DNA of 64,000 bases from Nipponacmea schrenckii (GCA_030562195.1 JAUJPP010000003.1:42848602-42912601), one strand, 5' to 3'; shown: positions 28,001 to 37,006, numbered from the stretch's first letter. Notes: generated by a model from the letters alone, not told the origin. Numbers and translations: made by a program.

Positions 28001-29143
28001 ATTGACAGTTAAAAGAATTTTATAATACAATGACGATAAAACTTTTTGATTTGATCTCTTTACAACGAGGTAAGTGAGCCATACATTACAAATTGATCGA
28101 ATTATGTTAATTCTAACCCTCCAAAAACCTCTTTTTTTCAAAACTGTAACATACAATTATCAAACATAACTCCATTTATAGCCGTGAATTCGCAAATTTA
28201 ATACAGTTTGGATATTTTTCCCTTTCTTAAAGATGGGTTGCCTCATTAATTAGAGCCAAAGTAAGCTTACTAATTAATTAATTTGGGTTTCTAATGAATA
28301 ATCCATGTATTCCCAAGTTCAAAAGACCTATGTGGATGTAGAAATGCTTGTAGAATCCTTTGACTCTGATCTGCTTTGAAACGCTAAATTTAGACTCCAT
28401 GTTTGTTCACTTGACCAAATGACGTCATAAGAATAAAGGCGTCTAAAAACAACACCTTACATCCGGTCAAATTAATGGCATTTTTCTTTTTACTTTTTTT
28501 CCATTAATGCATATTATTTTATATATTAATTTATAGATGTGAGTTAACACATTATAATTCTGTTTGAATTTTTTTCTCTAAGTTGCTCAGAGGTCGAACA
28601 ATAGTATTTTCGATCATGAGGCAAAATGTCGATTACCAAGCATAGTGCTGTACTTAGTATTGACATGTTTATACTGGAATTGATAACAGTTACTGAAGTC
28701 GTGACGTGTGTTGAGTCAAAACAGATTAAAACGATCCTTATAAGAAATCACAGTTTTCACAAAGTTGATAAACTTGATTGACTGAAATTGATTACTGAAT
28801 TTTAGCAGTCTTTATTTTAATTTTGAAACCATCCTCAACCATATTTCACTCAATATAGAAACATTCTATCCGTAAGACGAAACATTATATTTTGCAACTA
28901 AATTTTAAACAAGGAACAAGTTGCATAGGTCATTAATAGTCAATCATCGTGACAGTTTGGAATGTGACAATTATTTCCTTATGACAATATTCTCATGTAC
29001 TAAGTTTAAAAAAGGAAATTTGCTGAAATAGTATTCGCAACCATATATAAAATAAAAAAAGTTATATGATGAAATGAAAGAAACTTACCATTGACAAACG
29101 CTGGAATGACCATCATAACCAGTATCTGATGTAAAAGTGACAT
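3849..29143 (-). CDS. GPI-anchored three-finger (Ly6/uPAR-type) protein, 3 coding exons
   Basis: Coding exons are 29143-29089, 23674-23540 and 4051-3849, with GTAAGT and GTATGT donors, CAG acceptors and phase-1 junctions throughout. The sum is 393 bases: 130 residues plus stop. Residues 1-19 (MSLLHQILVMMVIPAFVNG) are a signal peptide. The mature chain starts LRCSVC and holds ten cysteines ending in the family signature D-N-C-N (FTDNCN). A Ser/Asn linker follows, then a hydrophobic tail of about 18 residues with no charged end, as expected for GPI attachment. Such proteins are small cell-surface or secreted modulators (for example quiver/sleepless, CD59 and Ly6 types); the ligand here is unknown. 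Introns are 5.4 kb and 19.5 kb, the second packed with transposons. The joining is my inference from splice sites, phase and cysteine spacing. RNA could show further exons. Confidence 0.75.
4052..5059. other. Intron 2 of the three-finger gene, proximal part
   Basis: Very AT-rich, especially 4700-5060. No coding or repeat feature is recognised apart from poly-T runs. Confidence 0.4.
5060..5440 (-). pseudogene. LINE ORF2 C-terminal remnant (L1/Tx1-like)
   Basis: On the minus strand, the segment from 5440 reads TTLCNFCNSDQEPVENLF and then IYCSF. This matches the CxxC...(H)xxxxC finger near the end of L1/Tx1-type ORF2, with Asn in place of the usual His. After a stop and a frame change, a Lys/Asn/Gln-rich tail follows (about 5310-5060) that includes QNQMYWNKWKFI, as in such C-termini. 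It is a dead fragment inside intron 2. Clade assignment is tentative. Confidence 0.55.
5465..5500 (+). repeat. Shared element edge, AAATTTGCCACTCTTTG motif
   Basis: The stretch starting AAATTTGCCACTCTTTG and running through a TTTTCATTAGAC segment to a T-run also occurs at about 40886-40919, at the left edge of another Helitron-like repeat. It probably marks the left end of the element that contains the next tandem repeat. Confidence 0.5.
5503..5692 (+). repeat. 50-bp tandem repeat, four units
   Basis: Units start at 5503, 5553, 5603 and 5650 with TTTCGACTTTGGCGAAAACG. The first two spacings are exactly 50 bases, and the third is 47 because a TTA is lost. The element-edge motif and then the 3-kb repeat unit lie directly beside it, recalling bivalve Helitron-like elements that carry internal tandem repeats. 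Confidence 0.85.
5743..8742 (+). mobile_element. Helitron-like repeat, tandem unit 1 (3.0 kb)
   Basis: Aligns by eye, nearly end to end, with 8765-11582. Both begin GCCCAGCCAAAACTAC and end ...AAGCA(A/T)TTCTAGT. It has no coding capacity. Frequent TTCCGGTTTT and TTGACCTTTG(A/G) motifs mark the family. An internal junction at 7627-7661 has overlapping hairpins ending CTAG before T, the classic Helitron 3' end. The unit may therefore be two adjacent non-autonomous elements duplicated together. An internal diverged repeat pairs about 6930-7150 with 7380-7600. Unit 1 has a stretch around 6340-6770 that unit 2 lacks. Confidence 0.65.
7627..7661 (+). other. Helitron-type 3' terminus (hairpin + CTAG|T)
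   Basis: GCACTG-CTT-CAGTGC is followed by the overlapping hairpin GCCGT-TAGGCGT-ACGGC, one T, and CTAG ending at 7661 with T next. Hairpin plus CTRR before T is the canonical Helitron end. It is repeated at 10464-10498. Confidence 0.55.
10266..10361. repeat. Purine-only G-rich minisatellite
   Basis: Imperfect units of about 18 bases (GGGGCAAAGAGGGGAAAG-like) give many runs of four to six G on the plus strand. It is a candidate G-quadruplex or triplex-forming tract, and it is absent from tandem unit 1. Confidence 0.75.
10464..10498 (+). other. Helitron-type 3' terminus, second copy
   Basis: Identical to 7627-7661 through GCACTGCTTCAGTGCC and TACGGCTCTAG. It is followed by a T run of more than 15 bases. 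Confidence 0.55.
11735..11998 (-). pseudogene. Unassigned coding-like fragment
   Basis: An open minus-strand frame of about 88 codons runs from WIPLSENCLCMRAVNDRSS through an Ala-Leu-Asp-Glu-Leu-rich helix to FLRFIELNGGYHL and a stop. Its amino-acid composition looks coding: few low-complexity runs, alternating helical pattern. I do not recognise it with confidence. The Leu-rich pattern before FLRFIELNGG faintly recalls the formin GBD/FH3 region. Upstream is a stop rather than a convincing acceptor, so it is probably an exon relic in intron 2. It could also be a chance frame. Confidence 0.25.
11999..12689. repeat. CATT-rich stretch with a direct repeat
   Basis: ATTCATTCATTC runs occur between 12250 and 12520. 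A segment of about 55 bases containing ATCGTATCTACTATCAATC occurs twice, at about 12445-12500 and 12523-12561. Otherwise non-coding. Confidence 0.6.
12690..12810 (-). mobile_element. LINE-like 3' end with (ATT)n tail
   Basis: Read on the minus strand, the segment ends in TAAAATAAAGGG and TTTATTATTATT, a short-repeat tail typical of non-LTR elements. The same 3' sequence (TACATGGGTCAGAATTAGG...CATTCAGCCCAT) recurs at 17968-18035. No ORF remains. Confidence 0.5.
12811..14303. other. Non-coding, exon-like segments and diverged repeats
   Basis: Three segments end alike at good donors: CTTTTATAATTATAAG|GTATG (about 13386), AGTCTTATAATAAG|GTAGG (about 13833) and AGTCTTATAAAAAG|GTAGG (about 14065). 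A clean exon-like stretch lies at about 13755-13833, between CATATTTCAG and GTAGG, and is open in one frame (26 codons). The ends share flanks (AATATTTCCGGT), so duplicated repeat sequence is the simpler explanation. No gene is claimed. Confidence 0.3.
14304..14549 (+). repeat. Direct repeat copy A (about 250 bp)
   Basis: Near-identical to 15757-16019. It includes GGGTCGTGGTAGGGCTGTTA, a palindrome TTGTTGGCCAACAA, and ACAAAAGGGCTTCGCATGCT. The family is not recognised. Confidence 0.8.
14550..15756. other. Non-coding spacer between the two direct repeats
   Basis: 14765-14850 is a diverged copy of 13860-13945 (ACTGGGTACA(T/C)GGTGTGCT). A second exon-like segment at about 15522-15609 lies between TTTCAG and GTAATT. 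Scattered TTAGGG hexamers are not tandem. Confidence 0.35.
15757..16019 (+). repeat. Direct repeat copy B
   Basis: Partner of 14304-14549, 1.45 kb downstream, with small indels toward the end (an added ATGTACGTCCGAGT segment). Confidence 0.8.
16343..16806 (+). mobile_element. Palindrome-ended repeat family, copy 2 (fullest copy)
   Basis: Starts ATGTACCACAAAT and ends TTATCTTCTAA. The starting 12-14 bases are repeated inverted as ATTTGTGGTACAAT at about 16615, just before the long palindrome (about 16640-16795). So the terminal inverted repeats are asymmetric: one at the very left end, one internal, followed by a big hairpin. That order matches Helentron/HINE elements. The body includes a GCACGTGCAGTTTG segment and CTTTTTCATTCGATAG. 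Non-coding. Confidence 0.75.
16807..17130. other. Non-coding spacer
   Basis: AT-rich intronic sequence. Nothing recognised. Confidence 0.4.
17131..17397. repeat. Minisatellite, 102-103-bp units
   Basis: AAGACCTATATTCGATTATG recurs at 17131, 17233 and 17336. Two full units and a partial third run directly into the TTAA at the edge of the next MITE. Confidence 0.85.
17398..17698 (+). mobile_element. TTAA-type MITE, truncated copy
   Basis: Starts at TTAA (17394-17397) with AGGGGCCCAGGCTTTATTT. It matches the reverse complement of 27424-27910 up to a GTAGACTTTGTCAACA segment, where similarity stops. The far end is missing. Confidence 0.7.
17860..18940. repeat. Degenerate satellite, units about 135-165 bp
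   Basis: A phrase near TTTTTGAGTTATTGCCCTTG recurs at about 18065, 18211, 18373, 18507 and 18930. It alternates with GAAGCTACAATTTTCAATGG and GGAATTGATAAG(A/G). The array starts after a GTCGCCCCTGTCCGTTGGTC segment with GTCC(G/T) runs. Similar non-coding arrays are common in mollusc genomes as I know them. No coding capacity. Confidence 0.7.
17968..18035 (-). mobile_element. Fragment of the 12.7-kb LINE 3' end, inside the satellite
   Basis: 68 bases nearly identical to 12711-12786, apart from a missing AATAGCCC segment. They interrupt a satellite unit cleanly between GAAACTTGGTT and TTTGACG. Confidence 0.6.
18941..19189. other. Non-coding spacer
   Basis: Nothing recognised. Confidence 0.4.
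19190..19640 (-). pseudogene. L1/Tx1-type LINE reverse transcriptase remnant
   Basis: Minus-strand fragments give, in order, LLAINFSKAYDSSNS (RT motif A), LIDTLFNKIECSVINN, RGVRQGDSIPPKF (the RQGD motif) and, after a gap, a C-terminal piece with ANEKGGIQFINIKEF. Three frames and several stops separate them, and the YADD region is deleted between RQGD and the C-terminal part. The pattern CVINN...RGVRQGD is that of Tx1/L1-like ORF2. It is dead and sits in intron 2. Confidence 0.65.
19641..21565. other. Intron 2, non-coding
   Basis: AT-rich. Short open frames of 60-84 codons here look like chance. No repeat shared with the rest of the window was noticed. Confidence 0.4.
21566..21828 (+). mobile_element. 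Palindrome-ended repeat family, copy 3 (internally deleted)
   Basis: Begins ATTGTACCACAAATAGC and ends TTATCTTCTAA. The body between the first CAATTTGACA and AATTTGTGGTACAATTCC is lost, probably by recombination at the shared CAATTTG. Only left end, right internal repeat and palindrome remain, which suggests these parts are the family's core. Confidence 0.75.
21829..23539. other. Intron 2, distal part
   Basis: No gene recognised. At about 22615-22770 the minus strand has overlapping open frames in more GC-rich sequence but no domain that I can name. Confidence 0.35.
23540..23674 (-). CDS. Three-finger gene exon 2 (first five cysteines)
   Basis: 135 bases between a TTCTGTTACAG acceptor and a GTATGTAGG donor, phase 1 to phase 1. 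It encodes LRCSVCDSVTFADC and continues through KEC and KTC, the first half of a Ly6/uPAR fold. Confidence 0.8.
23675..27423. other. Intron 1 of the three-finger gene, main part
   Basis: AT-rich. 27100-27290 shares TTTAAATTTTTTAATGCCC and TGACCTTGACCTTCAATGA phrases with the Helitron-like element at 40.9-41.9 kb, so it is a decayed relative. A 48-codon open minus-strand frame at about 25002-25150 is unrecognised. Confidence 0.35.
27424..27910 (+). mobile_element. piggyBac-like MITE with TTAA target site
   Basis: Flanked by TTAA at 27420-27423 and 27911-27914. Imperfect terminal inverted repeats are AGGGGCCTAGGCTTGATTT and, inverted at the right end, AGGGACCCAGGCTTTATTT. 487 bp, non-coding. 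TTAA duplication suggests piggyBac mobilisation, but the termini are not a textbook match. A truncated inverted copy is at 17398-17698. Confidence 0.65.
28227..28445 (+). repeat. Dispersed repeat (about 220 bp), copy A
   Basis: Near-identical to 53462-53680. It opens TTAAAGATGGGTT, holds TTAATTAGAGCC...CTTACTAATTAA (an internal inverted repeat) and GACTCTGATCTGCTTTGAAA, and closes near CCAAATGACGTCATA. No SINE A/B box is evident; a MITE is possible. Confidence 0.75.
28446..29088. other. Intron 1, 5' end
   Basis: AT-rich, nothing recognised apart from the donor of exon 1 at its right edge. Confidence 0.4.
29089..29143 (-). CDS. Three-finger gene exon 1 (signal peptide)
   Basis: ATG at 29143-29141, hydrophobic leader, GTAAGT donor at 29088. 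It ends in phase 1 after the codon for Asn. The start was chosen because it gives a complete signal peptide directly before the first cysteine pair. Confidence 0.75.
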
Positions 29144-31759
29144 TTTTAACGATTTAATTTTCTCCTTAATCGTTTCAAGAAAGTATTTTATCTTAGTGTT
29201 GTATCGATATCAAGATAACATGTTCGTTTCAACTCATGTATGGATCGGTTTAAGAAAATGCGATACTTTGATGTATTCCAATATCATTAAAATTAGAGTC
29301 TTGTTTCATTGACTTCGCGAGTCTGTCTAAAATCTGTGGTGCGTCAGAAGGATGGTTGGAAGATGAACATTCACGCTGCTTTAACTGTCTCTGGTTTTAG
29401 ATCGATTATTATATATATATACTTAATATTACTTGCTAACATTTGGAATAGTGTAAAAGACGAGAAGAAATTAACGAAGCCGTCGGATGAAAAGTAGATT
29501 GTACAAATTCTTGTGGTAATTAAAGTAACTGATTGAATATGGCGTCTGTGTAATACTAAATCGTTTACCAAGTCGGTTTGTTGGAAGCAGTGAATTCATT
29601 ATTAAAAAAATACCATTAAAACGGTTTTAAATGTTTAAAGGAACAGTTTAATCTAAGTGCTCAAAAGAAAAAAAGACCATACAGCCAGATCTAGACAAAA
29701 GTGTCCCTTACATTAAGGACTGCTAAGCCATACAATTCATGTAACTAATTACTTTCTACTAAGTTTCACCTTAAACAAATAATATTATAAAATCATAACA
29801 TCCCAACCAAAAGTTTTTCAAATTGAAATTTCTTGACTACCATGTGTAAATGTTCATTTTGTAAGATATTTAAGAGAGATTAGAAATTTATACGATCAAA
29901 ATACCCAACAATAATTTAAATGGAGCTTGAAGTTAGTTCTTAAATAGTTTTAAACGCTTCGGACTTCAAGTACAGTCTTTGTTTTAAGGAAAAGATTACA
30001 AAAAGCAGGGAAGGCTATAAATGCTATGGAAATAACCAATTGTTATTGTCAATAAGAACAACAGCTCTTAAAATATATACATAAGGATTATGAGTTACAG
30101 TTTGTGGTTAAGAATCCCACGGTGAAGTTTTACTACTTCGGTATATCTAAAAAATTGTCTGATATATACAGTGAGGGTGGTGATCCTAAGGGATAAATTA
30201 TAATGTTGGGAATGATATATTGAGTGAATGCAAGACCTCAACTCTATATACCATTAACTAAAAAAGCAATGAGTAAGAACCAAATTTGAATAATGGAAGA
30301 TTTATTGCTTCAAACACTTTTAGGAACGTCTACAGGTTCATAAAGCTATACTATCATAATCAATAATATGGGTATTTACCGATAAATTGTATTCTTACTT
30401 AATCCAAAGCTGAACCAAAAATCCACCCTACCTCAACCCATGAAAAATTCAACCGATAAAAAAAACCTTTCTATAATCGCACTTATTGGTATTGTGATTA
30501 TAGTGTTTTTGTGCATTAGTTGGTTTGTAGATATTGTTCACTGAAAGCTGAATCAGACAAGTTAGTTGTTGGTAGTAGATCTGGATCAATTTGAAGGATT
30601 AGTAGGCCTAATGGTAGTGGAATTACATCAATCTCCTTTTTTGATGTTAGTCTCTATAGTATAGTTATTGGTTTGAATGAGATAATTCGACATCTTGGCG
30701 ACAAAACAGCTGTCTATATGATCTTTCCCTTTGGATGTAGAAATATGATGAAATCCATGAAAATTCAATCCGAAGGTTGTTGTTGATGTGGAAGTTTAGA
30801 ACCTTTTCTTGTAATTTTCCGATTCAAAACCTTCCGCCACTTTGACTGGTCATATAGACCTAAAATAAAAAGCGCAGCGTGTGCAGCGACTAATGGGGTG
30901 ACTAAGTAGCGCATCAAATCCTCTCCTTCAACAAATCGAAGTCAACGCACGACTCCAGATAAAAAAAAAAAATCATTTCCCCGTCCCCACACAAACCACA
31001 ATACAATTTTGTAAAAAAATAAACTAGAATTGCATCAATTATTCCATGTCTCGTTTAGAAAGATCAAACCATTTATCCCAAGAATCAAGTTAGCCTCATT
31101 TGTATGCAACTAGAATTTCTATCAATCTCATTAATTTGGTTTCAATCAAGACGAAATTATAGTGAGGGAATTTTCCTAATTACTCTTCTCTTATTAGACC
31201 TTATAATATTCTTTTTAAAATGCAGAGAACAAAGTGATGTTCTGGTATCGAGAGAAAAATCAAAATATCTTAAATTTAAATGCAAACCTGGTTGCTCGTT
31301 TAATTTGTCTGATTATCATATAATAGTGAGACTTTGGAGTATTGGAGTGGTCGAATGCTGTAGTAGAGGTTATTGCTTTGGCTACAAATGTATATAGAAC
31401 TCAATCGAGAATAATTGAAAACAATCTAAAAGTCTCATTTCCGGTAACTATGAGATATATTAATACCTTAATTTATAGTAAACTAAATTTATTACATTAT
31501 CTGTTGTTCAGCTTCTAAGTGTAAGTATCAGTTGACTAAAAGCCAACATTGAAACCAGATCGATCGGAACCACTGATTTGTGGGCGATATATACTTATCA
31601 CATGACATCAATCATCGATAGAAAAACTATTAGTAAGTGATAAAAGTATTTTATTGTAAATCTATTGATAGCAGTCAACAGTAAAACACAAACCCATCGT
31701 GGGTAACAACATAATAAATATTCAATCAGGTTGATTATATTAGCTATGTCTGTTATTGC
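29144..31759. other. Intergenic: 5' flank of the three-finger gene, 3' flank of the GPCR gene
   Basis: Contains the presumed promoter and 5' UTR of the three-finger gene on the minus strand just above 29143. No core promoter element stands out. A 97-codon plus-strand frame at 31104-31397 lacks any recognisable domain and I treat it as chance. Confidence 0.35.
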
Positions 31760-34638
31760 TTAAGTAGAATGACTATTACTTGAATGAGAGAGGTGCTGTT
31801 CTGTACTACCGACAATTACCGTTGAAATAGTTTTACTTGTCGAATTAGTTTTACTTGTTCGGTTTAATCGAACGAAGTGGTCCTTCCACAGGCGTAAAAC
31901 GTTTCTATTAGCCGTAAATGCCACAAAGAGGAAAACCCCTTGAGAGCCATTTAATATAATTGATAGGCATTCTAGAATGGTGCTGTTAAATGTTTCAGCT
32001 AATAAAGCTACAATCCAGAATAATCCCGTAACAACTGATAATTTCAAATATATATATACATTATTTCGTTCACCACCAGTTTGTCGTCCCATTATCTGAA
32101 CACGCTGTATAGATATTATAGTAAATATAAAAAATATGATATTACTGATAATTATCAATGTAAGGGGAATAACGAATGAATATAAAATAAGTTCCTTGGA
32201 AGTCAAATAGCAAACAACACCACCATACCCTATTTCTGATCCGTCGGACATTTGAAGGTTAGCAATAATAGTAAATATTATAATAAGGCCAGGAAAACCA
32301 TTTGCATATACAGCATATTTTAGGATATGTTTGAAATGTCCCTCAGATGGACTTTTGGTTAAGTTTTGAAGAACAAAAACTTTGAACATATGAAACGAAG
32401 AGACATGCATCCAAAATATTGACGAAAGCCACAAATAATGAATTATGATACCAATGGCTGTACATAATTTTGGATATTGTATACTTATACCACTAATTAG
32501 CATAAACTGTGCCAAAAATAATGATGCAATCAAAATCATATTAGTTTTACCAGGTAACGTCCGCAGCTCGGGATTGGATAAGAAGGTGATGAAGGATAGA
32601 GCAAGACAAACAAGAGATGAGGTTATACACACAACATTTAAATACCAAGATACTACGTCTTCTAACTTCTCTTCTTCAACAATATACAACAAACTGTTAT
32701 TCAGAAATTCTGTATCTAGTTGTACAATAATATCGTTGACACATACAACGAGTTTCTGTTGGAAATTTACATGATATTGCTTTGGCTCCAAAGAGATATT
32801 AAGGTGTGGAATATAAGCCATAAGGTAGTCCACTACATATTCAGACGAATCGAATTTAATGTAAGGACACATTAACTGTTCACTGATGAATGTATATTTA
32901 TCTTCATTCACCGGTGAAGCGGTTACAAGTTCTGTGCAACACAATTCTACGTTGCTTTCAAGTTGGTAGAATCGTTCAAAACTGATATTATTGGGGAAAT
33001 TATTGATATATGAAAAACCAACATCAACACCACCTATTACATCACTTACTTGAACAATACGATCAATATCCCTTTGTAATTGCATCAGTTCTACCGACTG
33101 ACTGACTTGAAACCAACATATGACATAGAGCAAATTTAAATCTTCGTTCTCCCGTTTGTTCCAGTACGATTGTGTCTTTGGTTTTGATACACTTAATGAA
33201 TAGTTCTTAGAATGAAGAGCCTGGGATATATACGAGAATGCATTTCCAATAATTTGATTCCATAGATGCTCTGCTATATGTAATGGTCCTTGAAGTATCG
33301 TTAAACGTATCTTGATGACAAAATATTTCATATGACTGTCTATTGTGGACACTGGGCAGGTTTTATTTAATTTTTCGACATCTTCAAAACATAGTATTCT
33401 TCTACATTTTAACTGAAATAAAATCGTATAATATGAGAATTACTTATCTTTGTCCTTAAGAATGGATCATTTACACTTGAAGACATTCAAGACGGCAAAA
33501 AGATGATGATTTAAAACTGATGGGGCAACAGCAAGGGATAGATAATGTTATTACACACAACGTTTCTATTTTGTCATTTTCATATTTGATTACTTTCTTG
33601 TATTATATTTCATCATTTCACCCGATGATGACGACAATGTAGATTGTTGTAAAGTTTATTTAATGTGATCTCTACAGCTAATTGTCGTGAAAGGATTTGT
33701 CATTTCGCGGTATGAAAGATTATTGAAACGGAATCTCCGACAAGTGCAAGCCAATTAAAAGCTGAATCTGGTGAATGGCAAACCTTTAAAACCAACAAAA
33801 TGTTACTTACAGCGATTGTATCCATCCACTCTTCATCTTGTATACATTTCAGTATTTTATTATCTGGAGAAAACTCTTCTGAGAATCTCGTTAGAACTCT
33901 TAATGGATTATACCCTTCACTTTTTACTGAAGAAACGTGATACCCATTACAAACATAACAATATATATTCTGATAGACATTACCCTCATCATCATATACA
34001 GGATTGTAATACAAATCACACGAATCTTGATCCGTTTGTGACCCTTGAATACAATTAGAAATGGGTACAATAGATCTGAAATAATCACAGACTCTTAAGG
34101 ATATGTTATCAGGGGGATAGAAAATTGTTGTCATGTTATCAGCACGTGATATCCAAGGAATGAGATACCGTTCATTGTTTCTGGTTGCACAATCAATGTT
34201 ATTGTATGTTTTTCCTGTAATGTTTGAGGTAACAGGCTGAATTAGTTTATTACAATTTATTCTGCTTATACCAAGTAGGTAAGTAGTTGTCATATAGTAG
34301 CCATATTCAATATTCAACTCAAAGAATCTGTATATATTTTCATGTTGAGGAACACAGGAAAATTCGGGATTTGGTTTAGATTTGTGAAGGTCAAATTTCT
34401 GTGCAATATCTATACAACAATCTCCATATAACAAACAATCTATATCACAATAACACTCCACACAATGTGGCATCGTCAAGCGACCTTTTTCCGGATTATA
34501 TAAACACTCCGGACAATTATTGTTCATTGCACCAGTTGAGTTGATGAATTCCGATAAAGAACTGACAACTGGGTATATAAATATATTGAAGTGTATTATC
34601 TGAAATATTAAAATATGAATATCATATGCAATAATCAT
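31760..34638 (-). CDS. Adhesion/Methuselah-like GPCR with N-terminal somatomedin-B domain
   Basis: Two exons, 34638-33811 and 33412-31760, joined in phase 0 by a 398-base intron (donor GTAAGT, acceptor TTTATTTCAG), give 826 residues. Residues 8-27 are a hydrophobic leader. Residues 42-76 have the somatomedin-B cysteine pattern including CYCDIDC and GDCCID. A long cysteine- and N-glycosylation-rich ectodomain follows with no clear GPS cleavage motif. From about residue 529 there are seven membrane spans (first WYLNVVCITSSLVCLALSF; loop ELRTLPGKTNMI) of the secretin-like type closest to Methuselah. The tail is Ser/Thr-rich. It should be a cell-surface receptor coupling to G proteins; the ligand is unknown. 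The frame is intact throughout. An earlier non-coding exon is possible. Confidence 0.85.
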
Positions 34639-35957
34639 TGTTCATTTGAGTTAGGTTCTTAATCATATATTAACATAAGATAGTTTCTGTTTTGGAAAAT
34701 TGTAATAATATGTAGGGCTACAGATTTAAACAGGTGCCTGAGATCTGAAATATTTCTACTCTTTACATGACACATGGTAACATTATTAAATTTTTGCTTC
34801 GTATACTCGTAACCTTGCTTAACAATACAATAAGAAAGAGGGACTAGCTTAGTCCTTCCAGATTATTGGTAACTTACCATTTGAAGTAGCTCCATATTGA
34901 ATGATATTGCAGCCGATTGAAATATATCCTTTATATAGGTGTAAACTATTATTATTATTACTATCATTATTTTTCTATTATTTCGATTAATTGTTTATCA
35001 CTTAATGTATAGGATATAAAAAAGAATTCTAATGTACACACATTTACTAGAAATAAATCAATATAAAAGTTATGGAATGGAATCATTTTTATATATTTGA
35101 TTAATTGAACTACATAATTAAATTCAAAACTCTCGAAGTCTTTCCAGTTTTCATCCCTTTCGTTTCACAAAGTGGCTATTTGGTATATTGTGACAAATAT
35201 TGTAGTGGATGTCATTCTACATTTGATTTTGATCTCCTTACTTAGTAATGTGGTAGTTGTTGCAAACGAAGCGCAGAATGCTAACCCTTCTAAAATAATA
35301 TGATGTCACCCATGGACTGGCTTATTCATCCTGACATTATTTTCGGAGAATACACATAGCTAATATACTGTTTATTTTGTACACCGCTTATTATGTCCTA
35401 GATGTGTCTGTAGTCATACTAGGCCTATTAGACTATGTTTCGTTACGTTACTTCAAACAAAACTTTGGCCAGTAAGAATGAAAATCATTTTCATTTAATG
35501 TCGCTTCATCGAAAGAATTCAATTCTAAGATATTTTAAAATGCATATTTCTTGATTATCGCTCCTTGAACAAAATCCAATAGCAAAGATTTATCAAAAAG
35601 CTTGGAACAAAAATATGGTTAAAATGCCTTCTACTGTATATTTTTTGTCTTCCTACATGAAACACGAGGAAACGTGTGCGGAGGCTGCAATTGATAAAAG
35701 GGAGACCACACTGGATAGAATTATCCACAAATATCGGTTTGAAGTTTGTGATACGTATTGGTTTGTGAATATTTGATGATGTAATATCAAAATGTAATAT
35801 CAAAAATTGTAATGGATTTAATGCAAATATAACAAATATTACAGTTCTCACAAACGTTAAATTGTTCAAATGATTAAATTATTTTTTGAAACAGGGTTGT
35901 GGCTTTGTTTTGCAGTATTATCACACTGCCAACTATCTGATGAGAAATATTTTGCAA
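34639..35957. other. Intergenic, 5' flank of the GPCR gene
   Basis: AT-rich. A 104-codon minus-strand frame at 35555-35869 with a hydrophobic start has no recognisable domain. In DNA this AT-rich a frame of that length is expected by chance. Confidence 0.35.
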
Positions 35958-36090
35958 GTGTACTGGGCAGTCTAATTAAAATGTATACCAAACTTTCGTT
36001 CGTATTTTATTAGTTTCGTTTCGAATGTTTTTATTAGCTATTGGCTTTGAACATAAACACTACAGTTAGGTCTAACACTGCCCTTCAATA
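35958..36090 (+). repeat. Short dispersed repeat, copy A
   Basis: Reverse complement of 42549-42662. Shared phrases: GTTTTTATTAGCTATTGGC and CACTACAGTTAGGTCTAAC. The two inverted copies bracket the Ngaro-type element and its neighbour. Confidence 0.65.
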
Positions 36091-36904
36091 CGGACTGTTC
36101 GAACGACCTCTGTTTTAACCGATCCACTTAATTTGATACAGAACAGCCAATGAAAGACCCTAGTACAAAGGCCATTCCACATGTCAAACACACAGTTCTT
36201 TTAGTATAAACCTTCTTCGGTGTCTATATTGAATCCATAATAAAGAAATAATTTATCAGCGGTTGACGAAACAGCCTTATTTCAGTTCAGGGATTATAAC
36301 CACAAAATAATATATAAAGAAAACCTTTTATTACCCAATTACAACAAACTACAATATTAAAATTTTAAGTATTGAGTAGTAAGAATAATTTTGTCCCTAC
36401 TTTTTGCAGTTAATGTCACAGCTTAGATTGAATTATTTGTATTAGCTCCAAATAATTCCACATCATAGGACCGACGCAATGTCAAGATCCTTACCTACAC
36501 AATAAAAGACCACTTCAACAATATAAGTTTATTTAGTTCATATATCACTGAAAATGGAGCTATAATGAAATTAGTGCGCGAAACTGCCCTCTATAGTATC
36601 AAGTAAGTAGCTGTGACGTTAGCGGTAATTCTTTTACCGAGTTAAATATATTGAACCCATCCATGCATCTGAAAATAGAAAAAATCACAAGCAGAACATC
36701 TAAAATAATAAAATTCCACCAAGAACCCGGCTCCCTATCGTGTTCACAAGGAATTTTAGGACAAGAGCAATAACTCATAGTAAATATTTTTCGATTGGTT
36801 TCATTTTCGATAGGCTTCATCCTTGTGTCATTACAAAGACTCATTCCAAATTTCAATAAAATCCATCAAGAAATGTGGTCTCTATCGTGTTCACAACAAT
36901 TGTG
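36091..36904. other. Non-coding, two diverged copies of a short repeat
   Basis: CTCCCTATCGTGTTCACAA (about 36730) and CTCTATCGTGTTCACAAC (about 36880) are ends of two related segments. The second runs straight into the microsatellite, a pattern frequent in mollusc repeats. Confidence 0.4.
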
Positions 36905-36972
<68 letters not shown>

Positions 36973-36973
36973 G
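36905..36973. repeat. (GACA)n microsatellite
   Basis: About 17 uninterrupted tetranucleotide units. The Gln-Thr-Asp-Arg open frame through it is an artefact. Confidence 0.97.
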
Positions 36974-37006
36974 TGTTGAACTAATGAAAGAAAAATAAAA
37001 TTTAAA

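Noticed and set aside
31104..31397. 97-codon plus-strand frame
   Set aside because: Composition follows the AT-rich background, with no domain or splice context.
32445..32774. 109-codon plus-strand frame inside the GPCR gene
   Set aside because: Shadow of the seven-span coding region on the opposite strand.
35555..35869. 104-codon frame with a hydrophobic start
   Set aside because: No cysteine pattern or domain; frames of this length are expected by chance in 64 kb of AT-rich DNA.
36795..36998. Open frame with Gln-Thr-Asp-Arg repeats
   Set aside because: Translation of the (GACA)n microsatellite; no flanking coding signal.
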